A stretch of DNA of 8,998 bases from Chloroflexota bacterium. GTDB taxonomy: Bacteria; Chloroflexota; UBA5177; JANWHV01. The stretch spans positions 1-8,998 of the forward strand of contig JANWHO010000116.1 of NCBI GenBank assembly GCA_025450375.1. Direction: 5' to 3'. Positions 6,638-8,998 of the stretch are shown piece by piece. The position numbers were made by a program, and so were the translations under genes. Under the pieces are notes generated by a model. That model was not told the origin of the DNA. It saw only the letters and a list, made by a program, of their open reading frames with translations, and did not search any database. How positions within the stretch are numbered: position 1 is the first letter of the stretch; every line of letters begins with the position of its first letter.

Positions 6638-7837
6638 ATGATCACTACTCAGACCGATCAGTCGGATCGGACCGATCCGACTGATTTGTCCCCGCAGGAT
6701 GCCCGTGAGGAACTCGCTGTTTATGTGCATATTCCCTTCTGCCATTATCACTGTTCTTTCTGCGATTTTGCCACCGCTATTGGTCAGTCCGCTCGTATCC
6801 CCGCCTATGTCGATGCCCTGATCGCCGAATTGGCGCTCCGCCTCGAGCATCGCCCACGACCCTTTGTCCCTACAATCTTCTTCGGCGGCGGGACCCCGAG
6901 CGCCATCGATCCCGCCCATATCCTGGCAATCATGGACGCGCTCCGCGCCTCGTGTACCCTGGACCCGAACGCGGAGGTCACCCTGGAGGCCAATCCTGGC
7001 GATCATCCACCCGGATTTTGGGAAGCGCTCCGCGCCGCCGGCATTACACGGGTCAGCGTGGGAGTGCAATCGCTAGACGACGCCGTGCTCCGTGGCGTCG
7101 GGCGGCTGCATACCGGCGCCGAGGCCATACGGGCCCTCCGCGAGGTGCGGCGGGCCGGCTTCGCCTCCCTCAGCGCGGATCTTATGTTCGGCCTGCCAGG
7201 GCAGAGTCTCGATCAATGGCGGCGCACCCTCGACGCGGTGCTGGCCGAGCAACCCGATCACCTCTCCGTCTACGGCCTGATTCTTGAACCTCGCACCCTT
7301 CTCGAGCGCCAGGTCCGTCAGGGCGCTACCGCCCTACCGACCGACGACGACGCGGCTGCCATGTATGAGGTGGCCCACGAGATGCTGGGATCAGCTGGTT
7401 ATGTGCATTACGAGATCTCCAATTGGGCCCGTCCTGGTCATCAATCGCGCCATAATCTTACCTATTGGCACCATAATTCCTACCTCGGGCTCGGTATGGG
7501 TGCCCATTCTTATGTCGACAACGCCCGCTTTGCCAATCTCCGCGGCCTCCGTCCCTACCTGGATCGCCTGGCCAAAAACCAGTTGCCGACCGCGCACCGC
7601 GACCCCATCGACGCGGATCGCGCGCGGGCCGATGCCGCCATGCTGGGGCTGCGCCTGGTGGCAGGGATCGATCTGGCAGCCTTCAATCAACGCTTTGGCG
7701 GGAATCTCGTCGGCGACCACGCCGAGGCCGTCGAGCGATTCGCCGAACTAGGCTTGCTGGAAATCGCCGAGGGGCACCTACGCATTACCCCGCGAGGCTT
7801 CCTCGTGGCGAACCAGATCTGGCAGGAGTTCATTTAG
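6638..7837 (+). CDS. hemW: Heme chaperone HemW (radical SAM, coproporphyrinogen oxidase-like)
   Basis: HemW is a radical SAM protein once annotated as oxygen-independent coproporphyrinogen III oxidase. Characterised members bind heme and hand it to membrane targets such as respiratory enzymes. The 399-residue reading has the CX3CX2C iron-sulfur motif HIPFCHYHCSFCDF (C35, C39, C42), FFGGGTPS at 81-88, and TRVSVGVQSLDD. FGLPGQS and the HemW-type HNLTYW at 272-277 followed by GLGMGAHSY come next. A winged-helix-like C-terminus ends in GFLVANQIWQEFI. It has the family cysteine pattern rather than that of true HemN. The first 26 residues before the barrel are odd: TDQSDRTDPTD is encoded by a large palindrome. 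The start could be the ATG at 6638, the TTG at 6635 or a TTG at 6686 just past the palindrome; the first two have a ribosome site. It is the only plus-strand gene here, divergent from rdgB and convergent with prmC. Confidence 0.95.
   Translation: MITTQTDQSDRTDPTDLSPQDAREELAVYVHIPFCHYHCSFCDFATAIGQSARIPAYVDALIAELALRLEHRPRPFVPTIFFGGGTPSAIDPAHILAIMDALRASCTLDPNAEVTLEANPGDHPPGFWEALRAAGITRVSVGVQSLDDAVLRGVGRLHTGAEAIRALREVRRAGFASLSADLMFGLPGQSLDQWRRTLDAVLAEQPDHLSVYGLILEPRTLLERQVRQGATALPTDDDAAAMYEVAHEMLGSAGYVHYEISNWARPGHQSRHNLTYWHHNSYLGLGMGAHSYVDNARFANLRGLRPYLDRLAKNQLPTAHRDPIDADRARADAAMLGLRLVAGIDLAAFNQRFGGNLVGDHAEAVERFAELGLLEIAEGHLRITPRGFLVANQIWQEFI
6652..6690. repeat. Large palindrome in the first codons of hemW
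   Basis: Bases 6657-6670 and 6672-6685 are exact reverse complements around a single A at 6671, a perfect 29-bp palindrome. With two mismatches it extends to 6652-6690. As RNA it could form a 13-bp hairpin with a 3-base loop. ACCGATC also occurs twice as a direct repeat, 18 bases apart (6653-6659 and 6671-6677). It lies within hemW codons 5-18 and 32-70 bases upstream of the rdgB start, where an rdgB promoter or operator could sit. It is not followed by a T-run, so it does not look like an intrinsic terminator. It could be an operator, a translation-controlling hairpin or a copy of a dispersed repeat family. Confidence 0.85.
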
Positions 7838-8748
7838 AGGGAGTCATTGTAGAATTCAGACGACTCTACTCGCACGAACCGCATGATCCCCGCCAGGTCG
7901 GGATGCAGCAACACGACACTTCCAGGAAACCTGGCCCTCGCCATCTTAGCCACCTTATCACCCTGGTCGTGGTGGCACTCCAGGAGTATCACACAGCCCG
8001 AAGCGAACGACCGGCCCGCCTGGTCCAGCAGCGCCTCGATCAGTCGGAGTCCATCCGGGCCGCCGTCCAGGGCCAGACGCGGCTCGTACGCCAGTTCGGG
8101 CTCCAGTCCAGCCAGTTCGGCGGTCGGAATATACGGCAGATTGGCGACCAGGACGTCCGCCCGTTGATCCGCGGGCAGCAAGTTGGCCGCGATAAGCGTG
8201 ACGCGATCGGGAGCGAGGCGGCGACAATTCTCGGCTGCCGTCCGAAGTGCCCCGGCGTCGGCATCGATCGCAAACACCCTGGCCTGAGGGCAGGCCCGGG
8301 CAATGGCGATTGCCAGGGCTCCGCTGCCGGTCCCCACGTCCACCACAATCGGTGATCTCGTCCGCGCGCTCCTCGCCCGCTGCGTCGCCTCGATCGCCAG
8401 GCCGGCCAGGATCTCGGTCTCCGGCCGGGGTACCAGCACGTTTCTATTCACCAGAATGCTGAAATCGAGCCAATTCCTATAACCCACCAGGTAAGCCAGG
8501 GGCTCACGCCGGAGCCTCCGAGCAACCAGGGCCTGAAACTCCACGCTCTCTACCGCGCTCAGCCCAGACGAGCCGTGCATGAGCAGTCCGGCCCGATCCA
8601 GCCGCAGCACGTGCCCCAAGAGCAGCCCGGACTCCAGTGCCGCTTCCCCAATCCCCCCCGACTCCAGCTCGCGGCGGCCCCAGACTTGGGCGGTTCGCGC
8701 CGAGCAGCCCAGCGGCCACGCCTGCTCCTCCGAGAGCCGCGTGGTCAC
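7834..8748 (-). CDS. prmC: Release factor glutamine N5-methyltransferase PrmC (HemK)
   Basis: PrmC methylates the glutamine of the GGQ motif in release factors RF1 and RF2 with S-adenosylmethionine, which raises termination efficiency. The 304 residues show an N-terminal helical substrate-binding region (GEAALESGLLLGHVLRLDR, REPLAYLVGYRNW), VPRPETE at 106-112, motif I VDVGTGSGA at 136-144 and an acidic FAIDAD at 159-164. The catalytic motif reads NLPYIPT (203-206 for NLPY) where NPPY is the family norm. It is followed by the typical YEPRLALDGGPDGL. The start is GTG at 8748, overlapping the prfA stop as GTGA, so translation is probably coupled to its substrate's gene. The stop TAA overlaps the hemW stop by 4 bases in tail-to-tail orientation. 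I am sure of the methyltransferase family, and the prfA neighbour makes PrmC rather than another NPPY methylase the clear choice. Confidence 0.95.
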   Translation of the reverse strand: MTTRLSEEQAWPLGCSARTAQVWGRRELESGGIGEAALESGLLLGHVLRLDRAGLLMHGSSGLSAVESVEFQALVARRLRREPLAYLVGYRNWLDFSILVNRNVLVPRPETEILAGLAIEATQRARSARTRSPIVVDVGTGSGALAIAIARACPQARVFAIDADAGALRTAAENCRRLAPDRVTLIAANLLPADQRADVLVANLPYIPTAELAGLEPELAYEPRLALDGGPDGLRLIEALLDQAGRSFASGCVILLECHHDQGDKVAKMARARFPGSVVLLHPDLAGIMRFVRVESSEFYNDSL

Positions 8749-8998
8749 TCGACGGCCGCGAGCCTTTCGGCCCGATCGACGGCGGCCAGAGCATCCATCA
8801 GGGCGGTCAAGTCGCCATCCATGACCACCGGTAGGTTATGAAAGTTCTCGGATAACCGTTCGTCGGTCAGGCGGTCCTGGGGGAAGTTGTAGGTGCGCAC
8901 CCGCTCATTGCGATCGCCGCTCCCTACCAGGCTCTTCCGCTGGGCGCTGAGTTCTCGCGCGCGCTTTTGTTGCTCGAGATCCCACAATCGGGCCCGCA
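8745..8998 (-). CDS. prfA: Peptide chain release factor 1, C-terminal 84 codons (cut by the right window edge)
   Basis: RF1 recognises UAA and UAG stop codons and triggers peptide release. Only the C-terminal part lies in the window; the frame is open to the right edge (RARLWDLEQQ at the start of what is visible). The RF1 signature after the GGQ domain is clear: VGSGDRNERVRTYNFPQ followed by DRLTDERL, then a helical tail ending RAERLAAVE. The GGQ loop and the anticodon-mimic PxT motif would be beyond the edge, so RF1 versus RF2 is judged from the TYNFPQ-type segment, its ending and the prmC neighbour. The TGA stop overlaps the prmC GTG by 4 bases. RF1 is the substrate of the enzyme encoded next, and this prfA-prmC order is very common in bacteria. 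Confidence 0.93.
   Translation of the reverse strand, partial: RARLWDLEQQKRARELSAQRKSLVGSGDRNERVRTYNFPQDRLTDERLSENFHNLPVVMDGDLTALMDALAAVDRAERLAAVE

Noticed and set aside
6652..6690. The palindrome as an intrinsic terminator
   Set aside because: No T-run follows on either strand and it sits at the 5' side of both neighbouring genes.
6515..7069. 184-codon minus-strand frame running from hemW across the palindrome into rdgB
   Set aside because: It is out of frame with rdgB and antisense to the radical SAM core of hemW. Its RISRIGPIRLIGLS segment is only the palindrome read in reverse.
1..8998. CRISPR arrays, insertion sequences, toxin-antitoxin pairs, phage or defence genes
   Set aside because: No regularly spaced repeats, transposase motifs, terminal inverted repeats or matching small gene pairs were seen; the window is filled by core genes.

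Overview
This window reads as an ordinary housekeeping segment from a GC-rich bacterium (roughly 60-65% GC by eye), densely packed, with GTG or TTG starts next to ATG starts. The gene content (RF1, PrmC, HemW, RdgB/HAM1, RsmA/KsgA, Pth, Mfd) is universal bacterial core and gives no firm taxonomy. A PrmC with NLPY instead of NPPY, an RsmA with a Bacillus-like N-terminal extension and a DUF4126 protein fit a Chloroflexota/Thermomicrobia-like lineage. That is a weak inference and should be tested with the full proteins.

Layout from right to left. On the minus strand, prfA (C-terminal part only, cut by the right edge) runs into prmC with a 4-base stop/start overlap, pairing the release factor with the enzyme that methylates it. 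Convergent to prmC is hemW, the only plus-strand gene; the two share their last four bases. HemW starts only 17 bases from the divergent rdgB. A perfect 29-bp palindrome (39 bp with two mismatches) lies in the first codons of hemW and is the most unusual element here. From rdgB leftwards everything is on the minus strand: rdgB, an 82-base gap with a possible 19-codon reading frame, rsmA, pth (ATGA overlap with rsmA), mfd (8-base overlap with pth), a DUF4126 membrane protein 7 bases further on, and finally the start of an unrecognised gene cut by the left edge.

Functionally, the minus-strand run joins nucleotide-pool cleaning (RdgB), 16S rRNA maturation (RsmA), rescue of peptidyl-tRNA (Pth) and transcription-coupled repair (Mfd). 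These are all quality-control functions, probably expressed as one operon from rsmA to at least the DUF4126 gene. I found no RNA genes, CRISPR arrays, transposases, attachment sites or defence genes, and I do not claim a new system. No stretch longer than 300 bases lacks a gene; the longest non-coding gap is the 82 bases between rdgB and rsmA.
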